Part shown: positions 34,013 to 45,891 of the stretch, one piece after another
How positions within the stretch are numbered: the stretch's first letter is position 1
How the letters are laid out: each line of letters opens with the position of its first letter
Origin: Jacaranda mimosifolia
Lineage: Eukaryota > Streptophyta > Magnoliopsida > Lamiales > Bignoniaceae
Reading direction: 5' to 3'
Length of the DNA: 64,000 bases
Assembly: GCA_018894105.1 (NCBI GenBank)
Contig: CM032117.1
Span: forward strand, 37,180,501 to 37,244,500
The notes under the pieces: generated by a model
What the model saw: only the letters and a program-made list of their open reading frames with translations
Told to the model about the DNA's origin: nothing
Databases searched by the model: none
Position numbers and translations under genes: made by a program

Positions 34013-34326
34013 CTATACAACAAATAAAAGAACTTAGTCAAGCAATTTAGTATTTACACAACAAAAAGAAACATTAAAAGTTCTTCATGTTCACACAAAC
34101 AAATATGAGTACTGAATGGGATTAAGGTAACTTCTAATCTATTTGACTTAATTTTAAGTGTTTAAGCACCTAACAACCTAAATATGTTATTTTACATTTC
34201 CTATTTTATGCCACATAAGTTTTTATATATGCGAATGTGAAAACAACCCATTGTTATACAATGTAAATATTTCATGTTAGTACGCGCCAAAAAAAAAAGA
34301 TAGAAATGAGTCGAAGGAAAACATAC

Positions 34327-34482
34327 ATTAGCTGTAGTTTCAAAACCAGACTCCCTTTACTTAAAAAGAGACCATGGTGCTTTTTCATCAATATATACAT
34401 TCTGAGCACTAGCAATCTCTAATATGGCCTTACAAGCTGATGACAGATCGAGATTTTCATAGTGCCACCTGACTTTCTCAAC
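34327..34482 (-). pseudogene. Captured exon of organellar methionyl-tRNA synthetase (first)
   Basis: A 156-bp minus-strand exon lies between caattgtag and gtatgttt. It encodes VEKVRWHYENLDLSSACKAI, then LEIASAQNVYIDEKAPWSLF, matching the start of the anticodon-binding domain of plant organellar Met-tRNA ligase, where HYE.L.LSSACEAVLEI.NAGN.YID.RAPW.LFKQ is usual. A TAA replaces the expected Gln codon right after SLFK, so the copy is dead. Exon length is a multiple of three and joins the next exon in phase 0. Intron between the two is about 315 bp. Presence of introns points to capture from genomic DNA, not from an mRNA. Confidence 0.82.
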
Positions 34483-37129
34483 CTACAATTGAGTGGGACC
34501 ATACGATCCATATCTTAGTTTCAACAATAAGATCCATCATAATGAACATGAAATATAATATTAAAAAATATAGTAGTGGTGGAAATTTCATAGGTTTGGA
34601 TTTTCTTTGGATAGATGGATCTAAATAGGTGGTTGATTAAAGGGTTGGATAAATGCATCAGCCCATTTAACAATTTTGTCAATTTATTAAACCCATCTTT
34701 TACATCTGGACTTCCATAATACAAACTGGGTAATCAACTTCTTCTTATCCTTGATCACTTAGTCCCAAATCCTATATATATAAAAAAAATTCCACATATT
34801 GAAGTCCAAGACTACTGTAGCATTAATGCAACATAACTGAAACAGGTTGGCGTAATTCAAAACTGTACAATAACCACTAAGCAGCAGAATCGGCATAGAA
34901 TCTAAACAAATCCTTATCACCACAACATATGCCTCAAAAGCACGAGTTGCTTTAATTTCTCAAAGCAACTCACTTTCTGACAATCTTAAAATCAAAAATA
35001 CAAATGCAAAGTAATTTATACCCAAACCCAATAACTATAATAAAAAATACGGTGGGGAAAAAGGAAAAAAACCCTTTAAAATTAATCAAAAATCCACTCA
35101 AAGAGATGGGTTTAAATGCTCTTCAGATTTTCCACAAAATACCTTCAAAATGAAGTGCTAAAATGGTGTTGTTTTCCTTCTGCTCGTTCTCGTTGACTTT
35201 AAACTCCTCAAGTGCTATGGGGCATTTTCGATTTCATGGAGGGGATGGAATGGTGATTTTTGCTGAATCCTGTTTAGTGTGCTAAGAATTTAGGGAGCAA
35301 AATCCTCTTGCACAGAAGAACTCATTTGATTGCTGTGAAAAGACTTGGGAGAAAAATCTTATCATGTGCCTTCTTTAACCCGGTGTGCCTTTCTTTGTTA
35401 TTTACTAAATTTAACTTATTTTTTAAATGATTTTTTTTATAACTAATAATGTTTGAAATTTATTTTTAAGGTAATTAGTATTAATAAAGTTATTTAATTT
35501 GAGATAAATTTTAGGATTTTTTTTTAACAATAAAATTCTCATTACTACCAATGTTTTGATTTTGGACAAATTTTAGAGATAAATTTTGATTCAAATGAAT
35601 TATAAATTAAAATACAATTTTATTGTAATGGGTGTAAGAATTTGATGGAGATATTTTTCATGAAATTATAATACATGCATAACGGGTTCGAATTATCAAA
35701 GTGCAGTCAAGATAATGAATTTTGATACTACAAGAATTTTGAAAGATTTTGTGTCCTTAAAGATTAATTTCCATCCTTTAATGATTTTTCCTAAATTTTG
35801 TGGAGATCTATGTCCAGGAGAATGGCAAGAAAGAGCGTGAAGTTTGGTGTGTGAAAATAGGAAGATTTTTTTCCTTCATTTCTTCACCACCCTTGTTTCT
35901 ATTTTTAATTATAAAATTATGAAATACCTAATATTCTATTGTTTCATGTAAAAAAATATATGGTGAAATTGGAGTTGAATGATGAAATTAGAGATACTGG
36001 ACATAAAATGAAAAATATTTTATGATGATGTAACTAAAGATATGGGGGTATAAAAAACTTTTAGTACCTCATCGTCAATTTTTAGAGAAGTTTATACATT
36101 TTTATTATATGGAAGTAGTAACATATGAAGATTAACATATATATATATATATATGTAACTTAATTATAACCAACTATTTAATTGGAGAGTTACAATAATA
36201 GGAAGACACATGAAATATGTCAATTTTAATTAATTAAAACAAAAGCTCATCTATTGTATACAAATAGAGGTTATCATTTATTGTATACAAACAGAGGTTA
36301 TCATTTATTCAATTTCCAGCTAACATATATCTTTGCATATGTTAATGAATTTCTTATTATGTATTTAAGTATATTTTTTTGCAGAATTACGAATATCTAG
36401 AAATTTAAAGTAGACATTATAATTTCATATTTCTTTTTATTTTTATTTAAAACAAAGGGGTGGGGGTGGGGGTAGTACATTAAAATAGGTCTCTTTCCTC
36501 TCTTTTGCTATTTAGGTATATTATATATCCATTTATCTTAGTTGTCCCCATTAAACATTTATTTTAAGAAGCTTTTAGTAATATTCCTAAAAGAATATTA
36601 AAATAAATTATGATAAAAAAAATAAAATTTATAAGCACCAAAATTTACAACTCCAAAATTTACTACTACTTTAATTATAATATAAAGCCATTTAGCAATT
36701 CAAAAAATTAATTATGTTAATTTATCTTATAATCTAAAATAAAAGAAATTAAGTTTGGTATAGATTATTTGTACCAAAGAAAAAAAAAAAAAAGTTGGAA
36801 GGAGGAGCTAAAATTTGGGGGGAATAAAAAAAATGAATGGAATTCATTTTGGAGGGAATTAAATTTTTGGGAAAAATTAAATTAAATTGTTATGTAGAAC
36901 TAATAGAAGAAAAAATTGTTAGCTTTTAATCTATCCCAAATTTTGGATGGAATACAAATTAAGTTGGAGGGAAACTAAATTACATTTTCATCTAAAATTG
37001 GTAACAAAAAAATTGGTTACTATTTGTATTCAGCTAACTTTTTGAATCAATACATTTTTGGCAGGGATATAAATTCAATGTTTTAGAAAATTGGCAAGCA
37101 GAAATTTTTTTACCATTGGTGAATCCCTA
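34483..37129. other. CACTA-1 interior, mostly unassigned
   Basis: 35,150-35,400 is less AT-rich and may be another captured fragment (on the minus strand it would lie upstream of the synthetase exons), but no protein motif is certain. (AT)n at 36,134-36,153; a G-rich tract near 36,458-36,474; an A-run at 36,779-36,793. Confidence 0.4.
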
Positions 37130-38345
37130 TTCTTCAAAAGAGATTAGTTGAAGCCCACAAAGAAGCCGAATTTATTAATTTACTGAAAAATTGGTCAAGC
37201 ACATTAAGGGAAAAAAAAAAAAAAAAAAAAAAGTTAGCAAAGTCCAATTGACGAATTTTATAGATTAATATGAAGCCCATTTCATTTAAAAATTTGTCAA
37301 GCTCAATTTCAAAAAAAGAAGTTGATAAAGTTAAATTAATTAATTCTTTAATTAAGAAAGACAAATTCTTAAACAAAGTCCAACCACGATTTCATTAAAA
37401 TATTTGTAACCCAATTCTTAAATGAAGTCTAATTCATCAATTTACTAAAAGATTTGGTGAAATACAACTTTTAATTAGTTGGAGAAGCTCAATTAACCAA
37501 TCTTTAAATTAATGTAAATCTCAATTCACCAATTTACTCACCAAGTTATAATTGGTGAATTCCAATTCTTAAACAAAGCCTACTAACTAAATTTCTAAAA
37601 CATTTTGTGAAACTCGGTTCTTAAGAATAAATTAGAGAAGCACAATTAACTAATTTTTTAAATTAATGCCAAGCCCAACTTTTAAAAAACGACACTAATT
37701 CATTATAAAATTAGTGAAGCCAAATTAATTAAAAAGGAGTTGCTAAAACCCAATTAATCAACTCTATAATTTAATGTCAAATCCAATTCATATAGAATTC
37801 CCAATTCACTAATTTACAACGACAAATATTGAAGCCCAATTAATAAAAAGGAAGTGGGTAAAACCCAATTAACGAATTCTTCAAATTAGTATGAAACCCA
37901 ATTTGCCAATTCACTAAAATATTAGTTAAGCCAATTAGTAAAAAATAAGTTGGTCAACCTAAAATAATCAATTATTTAAACTAATGTGAAGCCCAATTAA
38001 TAAAAAATAAGCTTAGCTCCTCAAAGAAAGTCTAATTCACCATTTACCTCACTTCAAATTTGTTCAAGACAAACTCTTAAAATGAAGCTTAATTCGCCAC
38101 TTAATTTACTATAAATTTGGTCAAACCTATTTCATAAATGAGAACTCCCAATTCAATGAATAATTCACAAAAAATTTATAAAGCCCAATGTTTTAAAGAA
38201 ACTGGCCTAACTAATGGATTATTCACTTCAAATTTCTTCAAGCTCAATCCTTAAAATATAACCTGATCCAACAACAATTAACCAATTCTTTACATTATTG
38301 TGAAGCCCATTTCTTGAACAAAAGCCAATCCACAAGTATTTGTAA
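37130..38345. repeat. Degenerate repeat region built on AAGCCCAATT
   Basis: Motifs close to AAGCCCAATTAACCAATTCT, ATTAATGTGAAGCCC and CACCAATTTACTAAA recur every roughly 100-150 bp (for example near 37,270, 37,512, 37,662, 37,783, 37,888, 37,982 and 38,294). Units are strongly diverged and interspersed with poly-A (37,208-37,232). Confidence 0.65.
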
Positions 38346-38776
38346 AAATTTAATTTAATATCCATTTATAATTAGTAACGAAAATCATTGTTACCATATG
38401 TGTACAATTGATATTTGAAAGGAATGAATTTTGAAGGGAAGTTAATTGAAGTTTAGTAACTAAAAGCTTTGTTACAATATATTTTATTTGTAATTTTTTT
38501 TTTTTGTTACAAAAGGTACCAAATTTTGTTACAAATATAGCTTCCTATATGACAAAAAAGGTTATATCTAACAAAATAACATTTTCCATAACTAATTATT
38601 ATTTAGTTATGAACATAAAAAATTTTAAGGTAACAAATTTGAGCTAAAAGTAACAAGACTTTTACTTAGTTACTCAAGAAAATTTTATTTGTAACAAAAA
38701 ATCAATTTCATTACAATATATCTAACATTTGTATCGAATTTTACTTTTGTTACATGAAGTGCAATTTGTTGTAGTG
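38346..38776. repeat. Right subterminal and terminal repeats of CACTA-1
   Basis: Dense TTTGTTACAAA/TTTGTAACAAA motifs, mirroring the left end, precede the terminal inverted repeat 38,757-38,776. Confidence 0.8.
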
Positions 38777-40591
38777 ACATTTTGGATTCTCATCTATCAT
38801 TAATGCACATTCAACAAAGTAAAAGAAAATTATATAATCAAGAAGATGCCATTTTGTGGCATGCAAGACTTGGACATATTTTCAAGAATAAGATGAACAA
38901 ATTAGAAGCCCTCAAAGTACTAAATGTTAGTGGCATAGAAGATCTTCTTACTTGTGAGTCTTGTTTAAAAGGAAAAATGACAAAGGCTCCTTTTGTAGGA
39001 TAATCGGAGTGAACCACAAGTCATTTGGATTTGATCCATACGAATGTTTGTGGACTATTAAGAGTTAGTGTGAGAGGAGGCTATTCATACGTTATTACCT
39101 TCACTGATGATCGTACTCGGTTTAGATATGTGTATCTTATGAAGTACAAGTCCGAAGCCTTTGAAAAGTTCAAAGAGTATAAGAATGAAATAGAAGAGCA
39201 AAAGGGGCTTAGTATTAAAGCTCTTCGATCAGATCGAGGGGGAGAATACTTAAGTATCGAATTCTTGGTTTATCCAAAAGAGAATGAAATTCTCTCTCAA
39301 TGGACTCCACCAGGCACACCCCAATACAATGGAGTAGTCGGGAGGAGAAACCATACCTTGTTGGACATGGTACGTTCCATGATGAGCTTTACAGATGCGC
39401 CTATATCCTTTTGGAGATATGCCTTAGAAACTGCGGTGAGGTTACTAAATGTAGTACCCTCAAAGTCGGTGCCAAAGACACCGCATGAGATGTGGTCTGG
39501 TAAAGCACCTTCTTACTTTTTTTTAAGAGTTTGGGGTTCTCCCACTTACGTCAAGCGGCTAGTAGGAGACAAGTTGGATGCGAGATCCACCTTGTGCAAG
39601 CTTGTGGGATACCCAAGAGAGCCTTTGGTTTATCATTTTTATGATCCCTAGAAACAAAAGGTGTTTGTTTCAAGGAACAAAAACTTTTTGGAAAAAGGAA
39701 TTTCTATTAGATAGAAATGGTAATGTTGTTGAACTTGATGAAGTCCAAGATGATCAAAAAATCCCACAAGTGGTAGAAATAAGTAAACATCAAGAGCCTT
39801 ACACACAACCTCTGAAAAGGTCGGATCGAATCAAGAAACAACTCAAAAAGTTCTTCATGAGATGGGTGGATCGGATAGTAATTCGAAGACCTATGAGGAA
39901 GCTATGTTGGACATAGATTCAAGACATTGGCTAGAAGCCATGAAATTCAAAATGGACTCCATGTACTCCAATAAAATATGGACTTTGGTAGATCCACAGA
40001 AAGATATAGTACCCATTGGTTGCAAGTGGATCTATAAGCAAAAGCTAGGAGTCGATGGAGAGGTCATGACCTTTAAAGCATGACTAGTGGGAAAAGGTTA
40101 CACTCAAAGACTCGATATTCATTTCAAGAAAACCTTTTCACCGATCGTTATGCATAAGTGCATTTGGATTTTACTTGCCATAGCCGCATATTATGACTAT
40201 GAGATATGGCAAATGGATGTGAAAATCACTTTTCGCAATGAAAATATTGAAGAAGAAATCTATATGGAGCAACCACAAGGTTTTACATCCAAAGGGAGTG
40301 AGCAAAAGGTTTGCAAACTTGAGAGATCCATTTATGGACTCAAACAGGTGTCCCGAAGTTGGAATGTTCATTTTGAGAAGACAATCAAATCGTTTGGATT
40401 TGTCAAAAATATGTATGAACCTTGTGTGTACAAGAAAGCTAGTGGGAGTAGCGTATAGTTTATTGTGCTTTATGTCGATGACATTCTTCTAATTGGGAAT
40501 GACAGAGCTATGTTGGAGTGTACTAAAGCATTGTTATCTACACAATTCTCCATGAAGGATTTAGGAGAAGCATCCTACGCATTAGGAATAT
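38777..40591 (+). pseudogene. Integrase and RT part of pol, copy A (third segment)
   Basis: Pol resumes right after CACTA-1. GAG-pre-integrase near 38,855-38,995 (WHARLGHI and CESCLKGK, the HHCC-type zinc motif). Integrase core 39,010-39,650: first catalytic Asp is Asn (HTNVCG), second is kept (RSDRGGEY), and the third, Glu, is Gly (NGVVGRRN). Linker 39,650-39,900 with a frameshift. RT from about 39,915 (WLEAM, then GCKWIYKQK), PQGF segment near 40,270, then YVDDILLIGND at 40,471-40,503 with both catalytic Asp intact. Stops occur at about 39,001, 40,081 and 40,456. Sequence ends inside RT at 40,591. Confidence 0.87.
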
Positions 40592-42329
40592 TTAGTGGCA
40601 TTTTATAGTATAATAACACACAAAAGTAATATAGTAATAGTCGAAACAAATGTCACTATAATAAAATATTTAATGGCATTTGATTATTAGATGCCATATA
40701 AAATAATGGCATTTGATCACGAATTTCAACAAAAATTTAATTTGAAGGCATTTAATTACTGCCACTAATTTTTCTTAAAAAATGCTACTCATACTTATTT
40801 ATGGTGTCATCTATAAAAAGTGCCACAAAATATTTAGTGACACTAAATTAGTGGCATCTATAGTTTGATGACACACAAGAGTAATATAGAGATAATTGTA
40901 GAAAAAAGTCACTATAATACAATATTTAGTGGCATTTGATTAATAAATAATAAATAAAAATAATGACATTTGATTAAAAATGCCAACATAAATGTATTTA
41001 CAAGACATTTAGTAGTGTCATTGATGATTTCCTACAAATGTCGTTAATATTTATTTATGGTATCAATTGTAAAAGATACTGCAAACTATTTAGTAGCACT
41101 AACATCATTTTATAGAATAGTGTCACTTTAAAGTAATATTGTAATAGTAATAAAAAAATACTACTATAATATAAACTTATTGGTAATTGATTAATAACTA
41201 TTAAATAAATATAATTTCTTAAGAAAACTAAAATAACTATATGTTAAAGGAGTTTAACTAGTATCAATATCTTTTTTTTAAAAGAATACCTCACATAATT
41301 TAGTTATGGCTTGACATGAAATAAATATTTCATAATTAGATAAACTATAGGTATTTTAATAATTGTAAAAATTTATAAATTTATATCCTATCATAATGTA
41401 TTGATTAAATTAACTACTTGATATATTTTTAATGTATCAACTAAATTAACTATATTTTTAAAAAAAATAAAATTTAAGCTTTTGCCCATTTTCCTCTCTT
41501 CTATACATTATGCTTTTGCTAAATATTTTCTATCTCTAAATTTAATCTCTCACATATTTTCAAATGTGATATTTAATATAATACGTTTGATTATATATTA
41601 AATAATTCAAAAAATAGACTTTTAAAGTATAATAATGAATTAATATTTTTGGCTGTATATATTGAATATTTGATATGTAACTTAATGGTAAACTCATATC
41701 TTTGCAAATAGATAGTTTTAGGTTCGAGTCTTATGAAGAATAATTGGGACATGTTGGAGTCTCATATATAAAATACTAGATGTAGATTAAGATGTCATTC
41801 AAAATAATCTTTTGTGGTATTTAATTTAGCATGTTTGTTAATTAATTTCTTATGGCATGTTAATTAGTATGTTATTTAAAGGAATCTTTTATAGTATTTT
41901 AACATCATTATATGTATTTTCTATGGCAAGTTAACGTGTCATTTAAAATTATTTTTTTGATATTTTAACATGTCATTTATTGTGCTTTCCGTGGCGTATT
42001 ATTTTGTCATTTAAAAGAATTTCAGTGGCATTTTAACATGTCACTACATGTATTTTAATAGCATATTGGTATGTCATTTAAAAGTATCTTTAGTGGCACT
42101 TTGAAATGTTATTTACTGCATTTTTAGTGATATTTTAATACATCATCTAATACATTTTTTGTTGTATTTTATTAATGTCAGAATAGAGGTAAAGTAATGG
42201 CATTTATACCTTTAGTTACACCACCACAAGTGGTCATTTTAAAAAAAAACAATTAAATATAAAATTGCCGCTGTAACACTATTTAAATGTTACTTTTTAA
42301 TGCCACTTAATGCAATTTTTCTTGTAGTG
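40592..42329. mobile_element. CACTA-2, one-ended CACTA-like fragment
   Basis: The right end is the inverse of CACTACAAGAAAAATTGCA (42,311-42,329), the canonical plant CACTA terminus. Repeats of TTTAGTGGCATTT, TGTCATTTAAAA and related motifs fill the whole segment and look subterminal. The left edge at 40,592 abuts copia RT with no CACTA sequence and no matching 3-bp duplicate (ATA to the left, AAT at 42,330-42,332). It has therefore lost one end, probably together with the 3' part of copy A. No coding sequence is seen. Confidence 0.7.
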
Positions 42330-45059
42330 AATGGGGAATGTGCTGTCATGTTTGATAATATTTTGGGAGATGAAAAATATTTTGGCAAAACGTAAACAAA
42401 CAAGATGTAGATATTTTTGCTCAGTTTGGATTGTGAGTTTGATGTAGAAGATCATGTCCTACCAATTTGGAAGCTGTTTGGGGGACGAGAATAATAGAAT
42501 AAGAAAGTTGTTATGAAATTATTTGTGCTTCTATGCAAATGCTCATGCAAGTGAGGAAACATAAGAGAGAGGTATCATGTTCCTGTTTAAATTTGACTTC
42601 CTACTAAATGCTGACTCATCATCACTAACTATATGCAGTTCTATTTAATAACACTAATTATTTTGTTGAATAATCATAAGGTACTAAATTTGTGGCTTTA
42701 GACTATAAGTTGCCCTTCTCTGCCTGCCTACCTATCTTGTTTTCACTTAACCCTGTATGAATATATACAAGTTGGATTAGAAGTCAGAGTAAAATTTTCC
42801 GCATACCTCTAAGTAAGGCACACGTAACTTGGTGATTTAGCTCTTTCAAAAATAACAAAGTTGTGTTTCCCTATCAGAACATAAGAGATAGAACTGATTA
42901 TATATTTATATATGAAAGTTCATTATAGAAAACTATAAAATCAACCTGTGTGTAAAGAAAATCAGTAATTGCAGCAACATACACTAAAGAGGCCATGGAG
43001 GTCTCTATGAGAACTGAAGTGATCCTCCTTGAAGCCTTCATCTTTACAATGGAGTGTATTAGTTTTATGGTATATTTGATTCAGAGCATGTTTTGTGTGT
43101 GAAGATCGGCACAGACATCACAAGGAATGATACAAGTTGGTTTTTTGAAGTAGTTGAATGTCAAGGTCTTCAACAATATTTTTTCAACTCTTCCCTTCTC
43201 TATTTAATTCCATTTATTTGTCATTTCGCTTTCTTTAGCAAGGCCACAACCCTCACCTCATGAGAAATGTCTACACTAATAACCTAAGTATATAATAAAG
43301 TGTTCTTCGATTCGACAAAAGTGCTCCAAGAATGAAACATGCTCTAGCCATTGTCACATATATAGTGATGTTATTAACCAAAAACATTGTTATCAAGTTT
43401 TATTTCATCTTGATAAGGATGCGTTCTCTTCTTCTCTAAGCTCTCTAGACATTCTTTTTGCTCATTGGTAACATAAGCTGCCAAATAATTTCTCTAGGTA
43501 TATTTACTTTCTAATAGTAAAGTTGTACGGATCTAAACTTTAAAACATCCCTGAATATTCTAGCACAAATGCCCAGAAGGTAGTTGAGTAGATGACTATT
43601 GAAACAAAATGGTAGACTACCTCTAAGGCCCTAAGTATGTTAAATTATAGGTTATACATGCAAAGAAATCCAAAAGAAAAGTCAGTACTTAAATGAAATA
43701 AAAATTATATTAGTTTATATAAATTATAGTAATGTGTGTAACAAAATATATTAAACTCTGGTAATTTGTGCAAGAAAATATTACTATATCTATGGGATAA
43801 ATTTCTTAACTCACCAATTTGAGAGAAATTCGAGGACTGCAGTAGAATACCTTGACTTGAGGGTTGAGCTTTTTTTTCCCCCCAATTTAGACAATAACAC
43901 TTAATGAATCATAAAATATTTATATTTATATATTTAACTCACTTTTTTGTGCAAAAGATAGAGCAAGAGCTTGATTTTGAGTTTGACGCAAATCTTATTC
44001 AAAAAACAATAGTTATATTTAAATAATTGAATGCTAAAATATTCAAATTTTATTTATGATATAAAATTTTTACTTGCTTTTCGCAGTGGACTCTGGGGGA
44101 GAAGAAGGATGCGATGGAGATGCTTTGACTAGGGTTTGAATCAAACCTTTTCAAGATACAATAATAATACTTTAATGTAAAATTACTTAAACAAACTAAA
44201 GTAAATGGCGAGTACAGTAACAATTACTTGGAGTAAAATAATTAAATTTATGATGATGTAAAATTTTCAGTTACCTTGTTCTTTAGTAGAATTCATTTGG
44301 ACTGTGAAAAAGAAGAAGAAAGAAATTTAGAGTTAAAAAATCTATCTAATAATTCAATCAATCATATTTTCCTTTAAAGCCAGATTTGGCTATCTTATTA
44401 TTTAAATATTCCAAACTTGACTAAACAATACTCATATATTAATATTCTAATTTCTAGATAGTAATTAATTAGCAACCAAAAATATAAACTAAGAGAATTT
44501 GATAGACTTAGGAAGAGCTTGCATGTAAATTCAAAGCAGGATGCAACATCTAGAATTTGTTTATGTTGGACTACCTATTGGTGTCTCAAGTCTTGGCATT
44601 CTAAAGGGTAATAGTTTATAAAGGTGTTTCTGTGGAACAATCGGGCGGAACATTTTCTTCAGTATTTCAAAAAGAAATTCTAATCTCCAAAGATTGTATG
44701 AAATAATCAATTATAGCCCCTATAAGATAACAAGAAATTATTCTTCTTTTTGGGTACAAGAACCACCGGCTATATTGTAAACCAAATAATCATTTGAGAA
44801 TATGTTTAATAGCAGTAGGGCATCTCCCTGTTCTCCAATAATATAATAAGGAAAATAAGTAATAAATTATTATTACTCCAAATTATCTTGAAATAAAAAG
44901 AAATCAATAATCTTATGATGTTTGTTTGGCATGGCATTACGCTCTATAATCTGTTCTCCCTAGATACTCATGGAGGGGGCATTCTAGCACCTTCAACACC
45001 AATATCTCCATAGACAATAATAGCACTCTTCTCCTATGAGATATATATTTCGCATTTAA
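42330..45059 (-). pseudogene. Exon-like scraps of a decayed minus-strand gene
   Basis: Between long AT-rich stretches, short minus-strand segments have exon character: about 44,085-44,150 (SPSHPSSPPESTAKSK followed by a GT donor) and about 44,280-44,300 (bounded by cag and a gtaact-type donor). They lie 3' of the acidic/basic coding region at 45,060-45,886 and may be its later exons. I do not recognise a catalytic domain; a Ulp1 protease C-terminus would be expected if the gene is of that type, but its His/Asp/Cys motifs are not visible. Confidence 0.35.
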
Positions 45060-45886
45060 AACAATAATATGCAATGTTCTTTCTCAATAAATCCAATATT
45101 TAGAAAAACTTACACACTATTACTTGTACATAAGTCTGGTGTTTATATAAAGAGATGAAATACTAAATATTAGGCTTTAGAGTATTTAAACTCACTTCTA
45201 CAGTATCAAGAATTTCCTTTCTAGCATCTTCAGCCACTTCTTCAGCATTATTAGTTAACCTAGCAGTACTTGGATTCACCTCTACAAAATTTTCCTTAAG
45301 CTCTTTCTACCTCTGCCACGGCATCTACTAGTACAAACTTTTATTCTCTTTAATGGTGTGAAAGGGGACGGTGTAATAAAGTCTTCATCTTTTCTTTGTT
45401 TCTTCCTATTATTTCTTGTTCTTACACCTCTGACAATATGATAGGTGGTATCATGCTTTCTTTTGCTTCTTTCTTCACGTGGACTGTCATCACCAACACC
45501 ATCACCATCGCCATCATCATCACCATCATCACTTAAGCGGGAGCTCAACCTCATCAACAACACCCTTAACACTACATGCCTCATTTCTAATATCCTCAAC
45601 ACTAGCAGCAGTAGGCTTAAGACCTGCCCTCCACACCACCATCATCAACATCATGATAGGGCTTCTACTGTGGTTCCACATAGTTGTCCCCAGTACTAGT
45701 AGCAATATTAGCATCCTCCTTGTCCTCATCAACTTTTTCATATTTTTCATCTTCTTCTTCCTTGTCCTCGTCAGCTTTTTTGACTTTTTCATCTTTTTAA
45801 TCCTTGTCCTATTCATTCTTCTTGTCTTCATCATCTTTCTTTTCCTCATCATCGATATGGGCAGTGAATGCTTTACTCTCCAACAA
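45060..45886 (-). pseudogene. Acidic/basic low-complexity coding region, split by copia copy C
   Basis: Read on the minus strand this continues an exon that starts at 56,204: after a heptad-rich KEKIKELDSLEQRIALLESK (split by copy C after the Ala) come long Lys/Asp/Glu runs, then ERSKRKHDTTYH, then RKKQRKDEDFITPSPFTPLK and an Arg-rich RGRGRKS. It has several in-frame stops and at least two frameshifts. The layout (coiled coil, acidic linker, basic nuclear-signal-like part) recalls the middle of DUF1985/Ulp1-type proteins linked to plant transposons; that call is inference. ORFs on the plus strand here (45,445-45,901) are shadows. Confidence 0.5.
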
Positions 45887-45891
45887 GGCAA

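Larger units (their letters stand above)
27793..38776. mobile_element. CACTA-1, an 11 kb CACTA (En/Spm-type) DNA transposon
   Basis: It begins CACTACGACAAATTACACTT (27,793-27,812) and ends with the inverse of CACTACAACAAATTGCACTT (38,757-38,776), 20-bp terminal inverted repeats with two mismatches. It is flanked by a 3-bp duplication ACA (27,790-27,792 and 38,777-38,779), the CACTA hallmark. Subterminal regions on both sides are full of short repeats built on GTTACAAA/TTTGTAAC. Removing the element and one ACA leaves copia pol of copy A in an uninterrupted frame. Inside are a broken transposase-associated domain, two methionyl-tRNA synthetase exons, microsatellites and a long degenerate repeat. 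With no complete transposase it is non-autonomous. Confidence 0.92.
11269..40591 (+). mobile_element. Copia copy A, outer element, interrupted three times
   Basis: Copy A is present as 11,269-16,296, 27,132-27,792 and 38,777-40,591. The segments are collinear with the other copies: 5' LTR, primer site, leader, gag start; then gag end, zinc knuckle and protease; then integrase and the first part of reverse transcriptase. The gaps are filled by copia copy B (duplication CTCAC) and a CACTA element (duplication ACA); an hAT-like MITE sits in the LTR. The 3' part (end of reverse transcriptase, RNase H, 3' LTR) is missing, cut at 40,591 by a second CACTA-like fragment. A candidate 5' target duplicate TACAA (11,264-11,268) therefore has no partner in the window. 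Being host to the others, A is the oldest of the nest. Confidence 0.85.

Noticed and set aside
33831..34037. Arg-Glu repeat protein
   Set aside because: Pure (GA)n translation antisense to the captured synthetase exon.
40592..42332. CACTA-2 as a complete element with 3-bp duplication
   Set aside because: The left terminus is absent and flanking trinucleotides (ATA, AAT) do not match, so it is called a fragment.
42961..43320. Ulp1-type protease catalytic exon
   Set aside because: A Cys/Asp-containing stretch on the minus strand looked suggestive, but no ordered His, Asp, Gln and Cys motifs could be read.
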